Shown here: in pieces, positions 1-8,169 of the stretch
Position numbering within the stretch: position 1 is the stretch's first letter
Layout of the letters: each line of letters begins with the position of its first letter
From: Chryseobacterium candidae
GTDB lineage: Bacteria > Bacteroidota > Bacteroidia > Flavobacteriales > Weeksellaceae
Direction: 5' to 3'
DNA: 64,000 nucleotides
Assembly: GCF_004916905.1 (NCBI RefSeq)
Contig: NZ_SDLV01000012.1
Span: 100,730-164,729, forward strand
Notes under the pieces: generated by a model
The model's database searches: none
Seen by the model: the letters and a program-made list of their open reading frames with translations, nothing else
What the model was told of the DNA's origin: nothing
Position numbers and translations under genes: made by a program

Positions 1-915
1 CTCATCAGAATCGATATTGGAGTGATTGTAAGGAGCAGGAATAGCCTGTGGATGGTAATCATACATTCTTGCACAGAATGAGCATACTACGAAATTGTGT
101 CCCTCAAAATTCTGGTGAACCGGTGGCGGTTGGTGAATTCTTCCGGTAATCGGTTCGAAGTTTTTAATATTGAATTTATAAGGATAAAAATATCCGTCCC
201 AGCCCACCACATCAAACGGATGCGTTGCGTAGATAAAGTCTGTAATTTGGTTTTCTTTTTTTACTTTAATCAGGAATTCTCCTTTTTCATCTACTGGTTC
301 TTTGAAAGTAGGGGCAATCATATCTCTCTCACAGAATGGAGAATGTTCTAAAAGCTGTCCGAATTCGTTTCTGTATCTTTTCGGAGTATAAATAGGTGAG
401 TGGCTTTCCAATATAAAAAAGACGGTATCATCAGACTTCAGTTCTACCTGATAGATGGTTCCTCTTGGAATAATAAGATAATCTCCGGTCACGAATTCCA
501 GATCTCCTACAAATGTTTTTAAAATTCCTGTTCCGTTATGGACATACAAAAGTTCATCACATTCTGCATTTTTGTAGAAATAATCCATCGATTTTTTTGG
601 CTTTGCCAATCCCATTTTCAGGTCGTTGTTCATCAAAAGGATTTTTCGGCTGTCCATAAAATCGTCTTCAGGAGTGACATTCATTCCCTTAAACATTCTT
701 GGAGCAACATTTTTTTCCACAGCGATTTTGGGAGTGACATCTTTCGGCTCACCGATAGATTTAATCTGTGTAGGGCGGTGGATATGATATAACAGAGAAG
801 AAATACCATGGAAGCCTTCTGTACCGAAAAGCTGTTCATAGTAAAATTGATCTTCAGGAGACTTAAAGATTGTATGTCTTTTTGGTGGGATATTTCCCGC
901 TAGATGATATCTCAT
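1..915 (-). CDS. hmgA: Homogentisate 1,2-dioxygenase, N-terminal 305 codons (cut by window edge)
   Basis: The minus-strand frame is open from an ATG at 913-915 to base 1 without a stop. The protein opens MRYHLAGNIPPKRHTIF and continues with GTEGFHGISSLLYH and FILESHSPIYTPKRYRNEFG, which I recognise as the Bacteroidota form of homogentisate dioxygenase (about 385 residues in this group). This Fe(II) enzyme opens the homogentisate ring in tyrosine and phenylalanine breakdown, giving maleylacetoacetate. The last visible segment, NHSNIDSDE, probably reaches the first iron ligands; the rest of the cupin core lies outside the window. It is transcribed divergently from the TonB receptor gene. Family call is confident; the 3' end is unseen. 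Confidence 0.9.
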   Translation of the reverse strand, partial: MRYHLAGNIPPKRHTIFKSPEDQFYYEQLFGTEGFHGISSLLYHIHRPTQIKSIGEPKDVTPKIAVEKNVAPRMFKGMNVTPEDDFMDSRKILLMNNDLKMGLAKPKKSMDYFYKNAECDELLYVHNGTGILKTFVGDLEFVTGDYLIIPRGTIYQVELKSDDTVFFILESHSPIYTPKRYRNEFGQLLEHSPFCERDMIAPTFKEPVDEKGEFLIKVKKENQITDFIYATHPFDVVGWDGYFYPYKFNIKNFEPITGRIHQPPPVHQNFEGHNFVVCSFCARMYDYHPQAIPAPYNHSNIDSDE

Positions 916-988
916 TTTACTTTCATATGTAGTTTCTCAAATTTAATCATTTTTCATGAATTCAATCCATCTATATTTTTAAATGAAG

Positions 989-1019
989 TTTTGTATTTGA
1001 AAAATAATTGTTAGTTTTG
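989..1019 (+). promoter_or_regulatory. Promoter of the TonB receptor operon
   Basis: TTTTG at 989-993 and TAGTTTTG at 1012-1019 are separated by 18 bp. This matches the Bacteroidota consensus (TTG at -33, TAnnTTTG at -7). Transcription would start near 1025, about a dozen bases before the ATG. Confidence 0.65.
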
Positions 1020-1029
1020 TCTAACAATT
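1006..1029. promoter_or_regulatory. Palindromic operator overlapping the -7 element
   Basis: AATTGTTAG at 1006-1014 and its exact reverse complement CTAACAATT at 1021-1029 flank a 6-bp spacer. The palindrome covers the -7 element and the probable start site. A repressor bound here would block RNA polymerase, which suits a metal- or nutrient-regulated receptor. It could instead form a short 5' stem-loop. It does not match a Fur box that I know. Confidence 0.5.
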
Positions 1030-1037
1030 TTAATTTC

Positions 1038-3107
1038 ATGAAGCGAATATTATTTTCTGTGACTTTTTTATCAACCTACTGTTTTGCGCAGGAGACTGAC
1101 AGTTTGAGTGTACAGTATACTAAAAGTGTGGATTCTGCAAAAGTTATGAAGAGGGAATTTAAGACAAGTACCATCGAAGATGTGGTGGTTACCGGAACCA
1201 TCAAACCGATGAGCAGATCGAAAAGTCCTGTGGCGGTTGAGATTTACAGTCAGAAGTTTTTCCAGAAAAACCCTACTCCCAGTATTTTTGAGGCCATTGC
1301 GATGGTGAATGGCGTAAAGCCTCAGCTGAACTGTTCTGTTTGTAATACGGGAGATATCCATATCAATGGACTGGAAGGGCCTTACACGATGATTTTGATT
1401 GACGGAATGCCGATTGTAAGCTCACTTTCCACTGTATATGGTTTGAGCGGAATCCCCAATAGCCTGGTGGATAGAATAGAGGTGGTAAAAGGTCCTGCAT
1501 CTTCTATCTATGGTTCTGAAGCAATGGGAGGAGTGATTAATATTATCACTAAAAATGCATTAACCGCTCCTCAATTGAGTGTTGATATGATGACGGGTAC
1601 GTGGAGTGAAAATAATCTGGATCTTTCCACTAAATTCAATGTTGGAAAAAAAGCGGCTTCATTATTAAGTTTGAATTATTTCAGTTTTCAGGAAAGAATA
1701 GATCAGAATAAAGATAATTTCACCGATGCTACTTTACAGAGCAGGATTTCGGTTTTCAACAAATGGAATTTTAAAAGAAAGGAAAACAGACAGGCAAGTT
1801 TTGCGATGAGGTATCTGTATGAAGACCGTTTTGGGGGAGAAATGCAATGGAATAAATCTTTCCGTGGAAGTGATGAAATATATGGAGAAAGTATTTATAC
1901 CAACAGGGCAGAGGTTTTCGGTTTGTATGAATGGCCAATGAAAGAGCATATCGTAACCCAGTTTTCTTACAACTATCACGATCAGAATTCATTTTATGGA
2001 TCAAACCCCTTCAATGCTACACAAAAAGTAGCTTTTGTACAGACGTATTGGGACAGAAGTTTCGGGAAACATGATATCACTGCAGGACTTACTTTCAAAA
2101 GAACTTTTTACGATGACAATACACCGGGAACTTTAGCAGCAGACGGTATCACCAATGCCCCGATGAAATCTCCTATCTGGGGAGCTTTTATCCAGGATCA
2201 GTGGGAAATCAACGATAAGAATACTTTGTTAATTGGCTACAGATACGATTACGATAAAGTACATCATTCTGTACATTCACCGAGGTTTGCGTGGAAATTC
2301 AATCCTAATCCTTATCATACCTTACGTTTCAACTTTGGAACAGGATTCAGAGTGGTTAATTTGTTTACGGAAGATCATGCTGCATTAACAGGTTCAAGGG
2401 AAGTTGTGATAAAATCAGATTTGAAACCGGAAAGATCTGTCAACGGAAACCTGAATTATATCTGGAAAATTCCTGTAGGTAACCGAATGGTGAATCTTGA
2501 TGCATCTGCATTTTATACGTATTTCAGTAATAAAATTGTAGGGGATTTTGATTCCGATCCTGATAAAATTATTTATGATAATCTCCACGGATATGGAATT
2601 TCAAGAGGAGCTTCATTGAATGTGGATTTTAGTTTTCAGTTTCCTTTGAGTGTTAATCTGGGAGTAACATATCTTGATGTTTATCAGAAATTTGATAACG
2701 AAAATCAAAAAACACAGCAGCTGCATGCCCCAAAATGGAGCGGTACGTATAACCTGACTTATAAATTTCCAGGTAATCTGACTATAGATTTTACAGGACA
2801 GTTCTACGGACCAATGCGACTTCCTGTTCTGGTAAATGACTATCGCCCTGAATATTCACCCTTTTATTCTCTGGCTAATATTCAGGTGTCCAAGAGTTTC
2901 AAATCCGGATTTGAAGTGTATTGCGGGATTAAAAACCTATTCAATTTCAGACCTAAAGATCCTTTGATGAGACCATTTGACCCCTTTGATAAGCATGTTG
3001 ATGATCCTGTCAATAATCCTAATCATTATACTTTTGATACGGCATACGGCTATGCACCCATGCAGGGGATCAGAGGTTTCATGGGAGTAAAATATACTTT
3101 AAAATGA
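1038..3107 (+). CDS. TonB-dependent outer-membrane receptor
   Basis: An open frame runs from 1008, but the start at 1038 gives a clean signal peptide (MKRILFSVTFLSTYCFAQ) and sits just after the promoter. The mature protein has a plug domain (about residues 45-165, with GLEGPYTMILIDGMPIVSS and VDRIEVVKGPASSIYGSEA) followed by a roughly 500-residue beta-barrel ending in a typical C-terminal aromatic strand (FMGVKYTLK). It would import a metal complex or cofactor using TonB energy. The plug holds a Cys-Ser-Val-Cys pair (C99, C102) just before the ligand-facing loop. No CarboxypepD or SusD partner is present, so it is not a SusC. The next gene, a periplasmic thioredoxin-like protein, overlaps it by 4 bp. 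The substrate is unknown; the cysteines hint at copper, haem or another metal. Confidence 0.9.
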   Translation: MKRILFSVTFLSTYCFAQETDSLSVQYTKSVDSAKVMKREFKTSTIEDVVVTGTIKPMSRSKSPVAVEIYSQKFFQKNPTPSIFEAIAMVNGVKPQLNCSVCNTGDIHINGLEGPYTMILIDGMPIVSSLSTVYGLSGIPNSLVDRIEVVKGPASSIYGSEAMGGVINIITKNALTAPQLSVDMMTGTWSENNLDLSTKFNVGKKAASLLSLNYFSFQERIDQNKDNFTDATLQSRISVFNKWNFKRKENRQASFAMRYLYEDRFGGEMQWNKSFRGSDEIYGESIYTNRAEVFGLYEWPMKEHIVTQFSYNYHDQNSFYGSNPFNATQKVAFVQTYWDRSFGKHDITAGLTFKRTFYDDNTPGTLAADGITNAPMKSPIWGAFIQDQWEINDKNTLLIGYRYDYDKVHHSVHSPRFAWKFNPNPYHTLRFNFGTGFRVVNLFTEDHAALTGSREVVIKSDLKPERSVNGNLNYIWKIPVGNRMVNLDASAFYTYFSNKIVGDFDSDPDKIIYDNLHGYGISRGASLNVDFSFQFPLSVNLGVTYLDVYQKFDNENQKTQQLHAPKWSGTYNLTYKFPGNLTIDFTGQFYGPMRLPVLVNDYRPEYSPFYSLANIQVSKSFKSGFEVYCGIKNLFNFRPKDPLMRPFDPFDKHVDDPVNNPNHYTFDTAYGYAPMQGIRGFMGVKYTLK

Positions 3108-3565
3108 AAAAAATAGCTTTATTTTTAATGTTAGTGCCCTGTTTTTATCTGTCTCAGATGAAGACAGGCACTTTTTCTGATCTTGAGATTCAGCAGAAAG
3201 AAAATCCGAAGCCGGTTGTGATCCATCTGTATACAGATTGGTGTGCGGTCTGCAAGATTGAGTCCTATCGTTTGAGTAAAGATAAAGAGGTGGTAAGTAT
3301 GATTAATGATCATTTTTATTTTGTCAATTTCGAGGCAGAAAAGACGAAGGAGAAAATTCATTTTCAGAATCAGGAGTTTGAATATCTGCAGAACGGAAAT
3401 TCCGGAATTCATGAGTTGGCGCTGGCTTTGTCTAAGAATAAAAATCAGCCTGTTTATCCTTTATGGGTATTTCTGGATAAGCATCAGAATCTGGTGTATT
3501 ATCAGGAAGGGCAGATGACACCTGAGAAAATGAAGCAGAAGCTGTTGGAAATTTCGGCTTTATAA
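3104..3565 (+). CDS. Secreted thioredoxin-family protein
   Basis: A 153-residue protein with a signal peptide (MKKIALFLMLVPCFYLSQ) and a thioredoxin fold. The active-site-like motif DWCAVCK (C47, C50) replaces the usual WCGPCK, and VYPLWVFLDKHQNLVYY supplies the cis-Pro region. Its ATG overlaps the receptor stop codon (ATGA), so the two are co-translated. It probably acts in the periplasm on thiols or metal, perhaps reducing the CxxC pair of the receptor plug. This pairing is inference; the fold and secretion are read from sequence. Similar DUF255/thioredoxin_7-like proteins act in copper and cytochrome maturation systems. Confidence 0.8.
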   Translation: MKKIALFLMLVPCFYLSQMKTGTFSDLEIQQKENPKPVVIHLYTDWCAVCKIESYRLSKDKEVVSMINDHFYFVNFEAEKTKEKIHFQNQEFEYLQNGNSGIHELALALSKNKNQPVYPLWVFLDKHQNLVYYQEGQMTPEKMKQKLLEISAL

Positions 3566-3790
3566 ATTGGGAGTTTTGCTGGAAAACGCGAAGATTTCTA
3601 TGTTAATACGCAAGATGGATTTAAATTTTTTAATGACACAAATTCTTCTCCTTGTAGAAATGGCTGTTTTCTATTGATGACACTATTATTCTGTGTACTA
3701 ACTTCCATTTTCCATCTTCCAGCCTCAAATCTTCATTCCTACTGGAATACCATCGCTATTTTCTCTATTTTTGCTCAAAGTTAAAAAATC

Positions 3791-4225
3791 ATGTCACAAT
3801 ATATCAGACTGGCTGCAGCAGAGGATTATCCAAGAATTATGGAAATATGGGAGTCAGCAGTAAAGGCAACACACGATTTCCTTGCTGAAGAAGATTTCAA
3901 TTATTTTAAAGAAGTGATTCCAAGAGACTATCTTCCTCATCTGGAAGTGTATGTAATTACTGAAAACAGTGAATCGAAAGGTTTTGCATCAGTAGAGCAA
4001 GGCAATCTGGAAATGCTTTTTATTCATAATGACATGCGTGGAAAAGGTTATGGAAAAACGCTTTATCAGTTTATGAAAGAGAAAACCGGACTGACCAAAG
4101 TAGACGTGAACGAACAAAATCCACAGGCCATCGGGTTTTATGAAAAAATGGGTTTCAAAAAAATCGGAAGATCAGAGAAAGATGGTTCAGGAAAGGATTA
4201 TCCACTTATTCATATGAGTCTGTAA
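3791..4225 (+). CDS. GNAT family N-acetyltransferase, YjaB-like
   Basis: A 144-residue single-domain acetyltransferase. The acetyl-CoA loop region reads LFIHNDMRGKGYGKTLYQFM (residues about 77-96), followed by VDVNEQNPQAIGFYEKMGF, the standard motif B ending of the GNAT fold. The N-terminus (IRLAAAEDYPRIMEIWESAV) and size resemble E. coli YjaB. It would transfer an acetyl group from acetyl-CoA to an unknown amine. The stop codon overlaps the start of the next GNAT gene (TAATG), so the pair is translationally coupled. The 225 bp upstream contain only phrase-like repeat DNA. Confidence 0.85.
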   Translation: MSQYIRLAAAEDYPRIMEIWESAVKATHDFLAEEDFNYFKEVIPRDYLPHLEVYVITENSESKGFASVEQGNLEMLFIHNDMRGKGYGKTLYQFMKEKTGLTKVDVNEQNPQAIGFYEKMGFKKIGRSEKDGSGKDYPLIHMSL

Positions 4226-4689
4226 TGGAAGATTTTACTTTCAGTCTATTTAATTCCGATCCGGAAATTCCTTATCATCTCTTGCTGCTGGCGGATGAAA
4301 CCAAAGAGGCTATTGACCGGTATATTTTCAATTCTGACATCTATCTTTTGCATGACGGTATTGAGGACATTGCGGTGATGGCACTGTACAAGAACAATGA
4401 TACAGAGCTTGAAATTAAAAATATCGCAGTCATTGAAAGCTATAGAAGCAAAGGGATCGGAAGCATCCTGATCAATAAGGCAAAAGAAATTGCGAAAGAA
4501 AATCACTATAAAAAACTGACTGTCGGAACATCGGATACCGGATTCCAACAGATCAGATTTTATGAGAAGAACGGATTCGTTCAACGTGGAATCCTGAAAG
4601 GTTTTTTTATTGAAAATTATCCGGATCCAATCTATGAAAACGGTTTACAGATGCACGATATGATTATTTTAGAATTTTCTTTATTCTAA
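4225..4689 (+). CDS. GNAT family N-acetyltransferase
   Basis: A 154-residue acetyltransferase that starts inside the stop codon of the preceding GNAT gene. Motif A is IAVIESYRSKGIGSILINKA (about residues 71-90) and motif B includes QQIRFYEKNGFVQRGI. The C-terminus, with an ENGLQMHDM segment, is like the Bacillus YvbK-type GNATs. The substrate cannot be told. It converges on the next, minus-strand GNAT gene; the two 3' ends overlap by 4 bp, leaving no room for a terminator. Confidence 0.85.
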   Translation: MEDFTFSLFNSDPEIPYHLLLLADETKEAIDRYIFNSDIYLLHDGIEDIAVMALYKNNDTELEIKNIAVIESYRSKGIGSILINKAKEIAKENHYKKLTVGTSDTGFQQIRFYEKNGFVQRGILKGFFIENYPDPIYENGLQMHDMIILEFSLF

Positions 4690-5207
4690 AACCTCCTAAC
4701 AAACGGCTTTTCAATTGTATAAATAACGCCTTTTTGCCCACTAAAATCAAATTCTTTCTCAAAGGTCAACCCAAGTTTTTGTAATACTTTTATGGAAGCT
4801 TTATTTTCAGACATTGCCCTGCCGATAATCTTTTGAAGATTTAATTCGTCAAATCCATAATTAAGGCAGGCAGCAGCACTTTCTGTAGCGAATCCCATAT
4901 TCCAGTACTTTTCAAAAAACCGGAATCCGATATCAGTTTCGTTCTTAGATATAGTATATTTTAAGCCACACCAACCAAGAAATTCATTGTCAGATTTACT
5001 TATAACAGCCCACCTGCCATAACCATTCTCTTTATAATCATTATAATTCCGAAGAAAACACAGTGCTTCTTCTACATTTACAAATGCTGAATCTCCCGTA
5101 TAATGTATTACTCTGGGATTGGCATTAAGTTCATAAAAATCAGCGGCATCATCAATCGTGAGTTCTCTTAATAAAAGTCTGTTGGTTTCTAATATTTTCT
5201 TTACCAT
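4686..5207 (-). CDS. GNAT family N-acetyltransferase, RimJ/RimL type
   Basis: A 173-residue protein with the RimJ/RimL layout: it opens ILETNRLLLRELTIDDAADF, has DIGFRFFEKYWNMGFATESA (acetyl-CoA loop, about residues 92-111), and ends with NKASIKVLQKLGL. Proteins of this class acetylate ribosomal protein N-termini or small amines; the target here is unknown. It is the third acetyltransferase in 1.5 kb but belongs to a different subfamily from the two plus-strand ones, so this is not a simple tandem duplication. Its start lies 10 bp downstream of the LysR gene's stop codon, so it is probably co-transcribed with that gene. Confidence 0.88.
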   Translation of the reverse strand: MVKKILETNRLLLRELTIDDAADFYELNANPRVIHYTGDSAFVNVEEALCFLRNYNDYKENGYGRWAVISKSDNEFLGWCGLKYTISKNETDIGFRFFEKYWNMGFATESAAACLNYGFDELNLQKIIGRAMSENKASIKVLQKLGLTFEKEFDFSGQKGVIYTIEKPFVRRF

Positions 5208-5217
5208 AATTAAATAT

Positions 5218-6120
5218 TTAGCCTTTCCCCATCACCTTACGGAATAAGCCTTTAATATGTTCTATTTCCGTTTGGTAATTGGTTTTCTTACGGCATCCGA
5301 AATACAGGGTGTTTTCCAGCTTCTTTTTGCCTTCCCAGATCAGTTGGACTTCACCGCTTTCGATATCTTTCCTGCAAAGAAAATCAGGAACAACGGCTAA
5401 TCCTGTTCCTCCTTTCAGACAACGGATGATTGAGTTCATGTTGGGGACAATATAATTAGGACGGAAATTAGGCTTATGACCAAAATTCAATACCCAGAAC
5501 TGGAAAAGATGTTCCATATCTCCGGTAGTTCCATACCATTTTTCGTTTTTCAGCCATTCTTCAATCTGCTCAGCGTCTTTTATTTTTAAAACTTTACTGA
5601 AAGCCGCTTTATCCACTTCTTTTCCCCCTACCAGAATGATCTGCTCTGAAGAGAATGCTTCATGTTCAATATTGGGCGAAGACCCTTTTTTCGGTGTAAT
5701 GATAAGATCCAGAATTCCTTTATCCAGCTGATCCAGCATTTCAGGATATTCTCCAAAACTGATAATGAGATTAAAAGGCAGGGAAGAAACGTATTGCTCC
5801 AAAGTAGTCTGAAAAGTTTCAAAACACATCCCCACACTGATGGTTGGAGTGTGCTTCTCTGTAGATTTCTGGAAATTCTTCTCTACATCTTCCAGTTTGT
5901 TAATAGGCTCTGCAACAGCATTAAACAAAACTTTTCCGCGCTCTGTAGGAATCATTTTTCTGCCGGTTCTGTCGAAAAGTTTATAACCTACATAAGCTTC
6001 CAGTGAGCTTAAATGCAGGCTTACTCCCGGTTGTGAGATGAATAAAGCATCCGCAGCACCTGTCAATGTCCCGGTTTTATAGATCGCTTTAAAAGTACGA
6101 TACCATTCCAAATTAACCAT
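5218..6120 (-). CDS. LysR-family transcriptional regulator
   Basis: A 300-residue protein. The N-terminal winged helix-turn-helix is at about residues 4-63 (MVNLEWYRTFKAIYKTGTL, then AADALFISQPGVSLHLSSLE). The LysR substrate-binding domain occupies about 88-295 (PTISVGMCFETFQTTLEQY). It is divergent from the mdaB operon across a 380-bp gap, the classic arrangement for a LysR regulator of that operon, although a gene remnant now sits between them. AT-rich motifs resembling TATAATT occur both beside its start and upstream of mdaB and may be its sites. The likely inducer is an electrophile or quinone, judged only from the target genes. Confidence 0.9.
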   Translation of the reverse strand: MVNLEWYRTFKAIYKTGTLTGAADALFISQPGVSLHLSSLEAYVGYKLFDRTGRKMIPTERGKVLFNAVAEPINKLEDVEKNFQKSTEKHTPTISVGMCFETFQTTLEQYVSSLPFNLIISFGEYPEMLDQLDKGILDLIITPKKGSSPNIEHEAFSSEQIILVGGKEVDKAAFSKVLKIKDAEQIEEWLKNEKWYGTTGDMEHLFQFWVLNFGHKPNFRPNYIVPNMNSIIRCLKGGTGLAVVPDFLCRKDIESGEVQLIWEGKKKLENTLYFGCRKKTNYQTEIEHIKGLFRKVMGKG

Positions 6121-6160
6121 GACTTTATTATTAATATTATAATACGAAATTACAAAATAA

Positions 6161-6391
6161 TTATAATTTTAATATATTTTTATTCTTCAAAAATAATGCA
6201 TAATAATCCGGAATACTGCTTTCCTTTATCTGGCGGGCTGTTTCATCAACTGAATAAGGCAGCTGTACAATTTCCGGGGTTATTTTTTCTTCATCCAACG
6301 TCAGTATTAGATAGGAAGCCTGTCTGTTTTCTTCTTTAGAGCGTCCTACAGAGCCACAATTAACAGCCCAGGTATTATTTTCAAACGGTTT
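6161..6391 (-). pseudogene. Metallophosphoesterase remnant (C-terminal fragment)
   Basis: The minus-strand frame from 6391 to the stop at 6161-6163 encodes about 76 residues beginning KPFENNTWAVNCGSVGRSKE and continuing RQASYLILTLDEEK. The NCGSVGR signature is the C-terminal motif of YfcE/MJ0936-type phosphoesterases, where it directly follows the GHTH metal-binding motif. There is no ATG, a TAA stop immediately precedes the fragment in frame (6392-6394), and the N-terminal catalytic half is absent. This is a 5'-truncated gene that has lost its metal site and presumably its function. It lies in the LysR-mdaB divergent region. Confidence 0.75.
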
Positions 6392-6404
6392 TTAATTTAA
6401 AAAT

Positions 6405-6442
6405 CTATAATTTAAATAATACTTTACTATAATTTATATTAT
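6405..6442. promoter_or_regulatory. Two direct repeats upstream of mdaB, possible LysR sites
   Basis: CTATAATTTAAATAAT at 6405-6420 is repeated as CTATAATTTATATTAT at 6427-6442, a period of 22 bp, about two helical turns. They lie just upstream of the mdaB promoter. Assignment to the divergent LysR protein is inference; both copies are very AT-rich, which weakens the case. Confidence 0.35.
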
Positions 6443-6465
6443 TTTTATTATGCCGATATCCATTA

Positions 6466-6473
6466 TAACTTTG
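6466..6473 (+). promoter_or_regulatory. -7 promoter element of the mdaB operon
   Basis: TAACTTTG fits the TAnnTTTG consensus and lies 30 bp before the ATG. A TTTTTA tract near 6443-6448 may serve as the weak -33 region. Confidence 0.5.
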
Positions 6474-6502
6474 CAGAGTAAAATTTAAACAATCATAAAA
6501 AA

Positions 6503-7120
6503 ATGAAAAAAGTACTAATCATCAACGGAGGACAGAATTTCGGACATTCCGGAGGAAAATATAATCAGACTATTACAGACAATACATTAGCCGTTCTTAA
6601 AGAATTTGATAACGTAGAAGTAAAGATAACCAATGTAAGCGAAAACTACGACAAAAATGAAGAAGTGGAAAAATTTGTATGGGCAGATTACATTATTTAC
6701 CACACTCCTATCTGGTGGTTTCAGCTTCCTAACGGATTGAAAAAATATATAGACGAAGTTTTCACAGCAGGCCATGCAAAAGGAATTTATATGAGCGACG
6801 GAAGAAATGCTGAGAATCCTGAAATCAACTACGGGACTGGAGGAATGCTTGGCGGAAGAAAATATATGCTGACTACAAGCTGGAACGCTCCTGCAACAGC
6901 CTTTACTCTTCCCGGAGAATTTTTCAATGAAAAAAGTGTGGACGAAGGCCCGTTATTTGGTTTTCACAGAATGAATGCCTTTGTATCATTAGAAAAAATG
7001 GAAAGCTTTCACTTTCATGATGTAGAGAAAAATGCTAATATAGAGCGTGATATGAAATTATACAGAGACCATGTAAGAAATGTATTTGAAAAAGAATTAA
7101 AAACCGAGTTAGTATCATGA
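6503..7120 (+). CDS. mdaB: NAD(P)H:quinone oxidoreductase, MdaB family
   Basis: A 205-residue flavodoxin-fold reductase. It opens MKKVLIINGGQNFGHSGGKY and contains YHTPIWWFQLPNGLKKYIDE (about residues 70-89) and FTLPGEFF, the hallmarks of MdaB (modulator of drug activity B). The enzyme reduces quinones by two electrons with FAD and NADPH, avoiding semiquinone radicals. It overlaps the following monooxygenase gene by 4 bp. In E. coli mdaB is likewise next to ygiN (quinol monooxygenase), so the order is conserved over a long distance and supports a shared quinone redox role. Expression is probably under the divergent LysR regulator. Confidence 0.92.
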   Translation: MKKVLIINGGQNFGHSGGKYNQTITDNTLAVLKEFDNVEVKITNVSENYDKNEEVEKFVWADYIIYHTPIWWFQLPNGLKKYIDEVFTAGHAKGIYMSDGRNAENPEINYGTGGMLGGRKYMLTTSWNAPATAFTLPGEFFNEKSVDEGPLFGFHRMNAFVSLEKMESFHFHDVEKNANIERDMKLYRDHVRNVFEKELKTELVS

Positions 7121-7404
7121 AAATTCACCTTACCGCAATAGTTAAATCCAAAGAAGAGCATCAGGCTGAAGTATTGGAAGTTCTTCAGAATATGGTAAAA
7201 GAGACAAGAAAAGAAGAAGCATGTGAACTTTACAGCCTGCATCAGGGAATTGAAGACAAAAACCAGTTTGTTTTCTACGAAATCTGGAAAAGCGAAGAAG
7301 GATTAGTTCAGCATAATCAGCAGCACTATATCCGGGCTTTCGGGGCTTTGGTGGATGAAAAGCTTCAGGAAAAACCACAGATTTATATCACCAATCTTAT
7401 TTAA
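7117..7404 (+). CDS. Quinol monooxygenase, YgiN/ABM family
   Basis: A 95-residue ferredoxin-like dimeric alpha/beta protein of the antibiotic biosynthesis monooxygenase family. Typical features are MKIHLTAIVKSKEEHQAEV, CELYSLHQ and FVFYEIWKSEEGLVQHNQQ with the conserved His near residue 70. E. coli YgiN oxidises menadiol and forms a redox cycle with MdaB. The 4-bp overlap with mdaB here suggests the same cycle. It is followed after 2 bp by the DJ-1 gene, so the three are one operon. Confidence 0.88.
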   Translation: MKIHLTAIVKSKEEHQAEVLEVLQNMVKETRKEEACELYSLHQGIEDKNQFVFYEIWKSEEGLVQHNQQHYIRAFGALVDEKLQEKPQIYITNLI

Positions 7405-7406
7405 TA

Positions 7407-8159
7407 ATGAAAAAATTAGCATTTTTAATGCTTGCGGTCTTTACACTAGGATTCGCTCAGGCACAAACCAAAAAATCAAAGAATATGAAAAAGAAAATAT
7501 TATTCGTTGTTACCAGTCATGATAAAAAAGGTAGTACCGGTGAAGACACAGGATATTATCTGGGTGAAGTTTCTCATCCCTGGGAAGTTCTTCACAAAGC
7601 AGGATACGAAATTGATTTTGTAAGCCCGAAAGGCGGAACTCCTCCGGTAGACGGCTTTGATCTGAAAGACCCCGTAAATAAAGAATTCTGGGAAAATAAA
7701 GAATACAAAAACAAGATTGATCATTCTATGAACCCATCTCAGATTAATCCAAAAGAATATTCAACGATATTTTATGCAGGAGGACACGGTGCTATGTGGG
7801 ATTTTGCAGACAATAAGGAACTGGCAGATATAGCTTCCAGGATTTATGAAAACGGAGGAATTGTAGCCGGTGTATGCCATGGCCCTGCAGGTTTGGTGAA
7901 TATCAAACTGAATAACGGGAAATATCTTGTAGACGGAAAGAAAATCAATGCTTTTACCAATGAAGAGGAATCTGAAGTAAAACTAACCAATGTTGTTCCT
8001 TTCTTACTGGAAGATAAGCTCAAAGAAAGAGGAGCAAAGTTTGAAAAATCAGGACTTTGGCAGAATCATGTGGTAACAGATCAAAGAGTGATTACAGGAC
8101 AGAATCCACAGTCTGCAAAAAGCGTTGGAGAAGCTATTCTGAAAGAATTAAAGAAATAA
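7407..8159 (+). CDS. Secreted DJ-1/PfpI superfamily protein (Hsp31-like)
   Basis: A 250-residue protein with a signal peptide (MKKLAFLMLAVFTLGFAQAQ) followed by a class I glutamine-amidotransferase-like domain. The nucleophile elbow is GVCHGP (C157, H158) and the oxyanion region is YAGGHGAMWDF. The HPWEVLHKAGYEIDFVSPKGG segment is typical of the YhbO/Hsp31 branch, which acts as chaperone, glyoxalase III or deglycase. A second Met at residue 27 would give a cytosolic form, so the exported start needs proof. As the last gene of the mdaB operon it likely protects against reactive carbonyls or quinones. Confidence 0.88.
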   Translation: MKKLAFLMLAVFTLGFAQAQTKKSKNMKKKILFVVTSHDKKGSTGEDTGYYLGEVSHPWEVLHKAGYEIDFVSPKGGTPPVDGFDLKDPVNKEFWENKEYKNKIDHSMNPSQINPKEYSTIFYAGGHGAMWDFADNKELADIASRIYENGGIVAGVCHGPAGLVNIKLNNGKYLVDGKKINAFTNEEESEVKLTNVVPFLLEDKLKERGAKFEKSGLWQNHVVTDQRVITGQNPQSAKSVGEAILKELKK

Positions 8160-8169
8160 CAGATACTTT

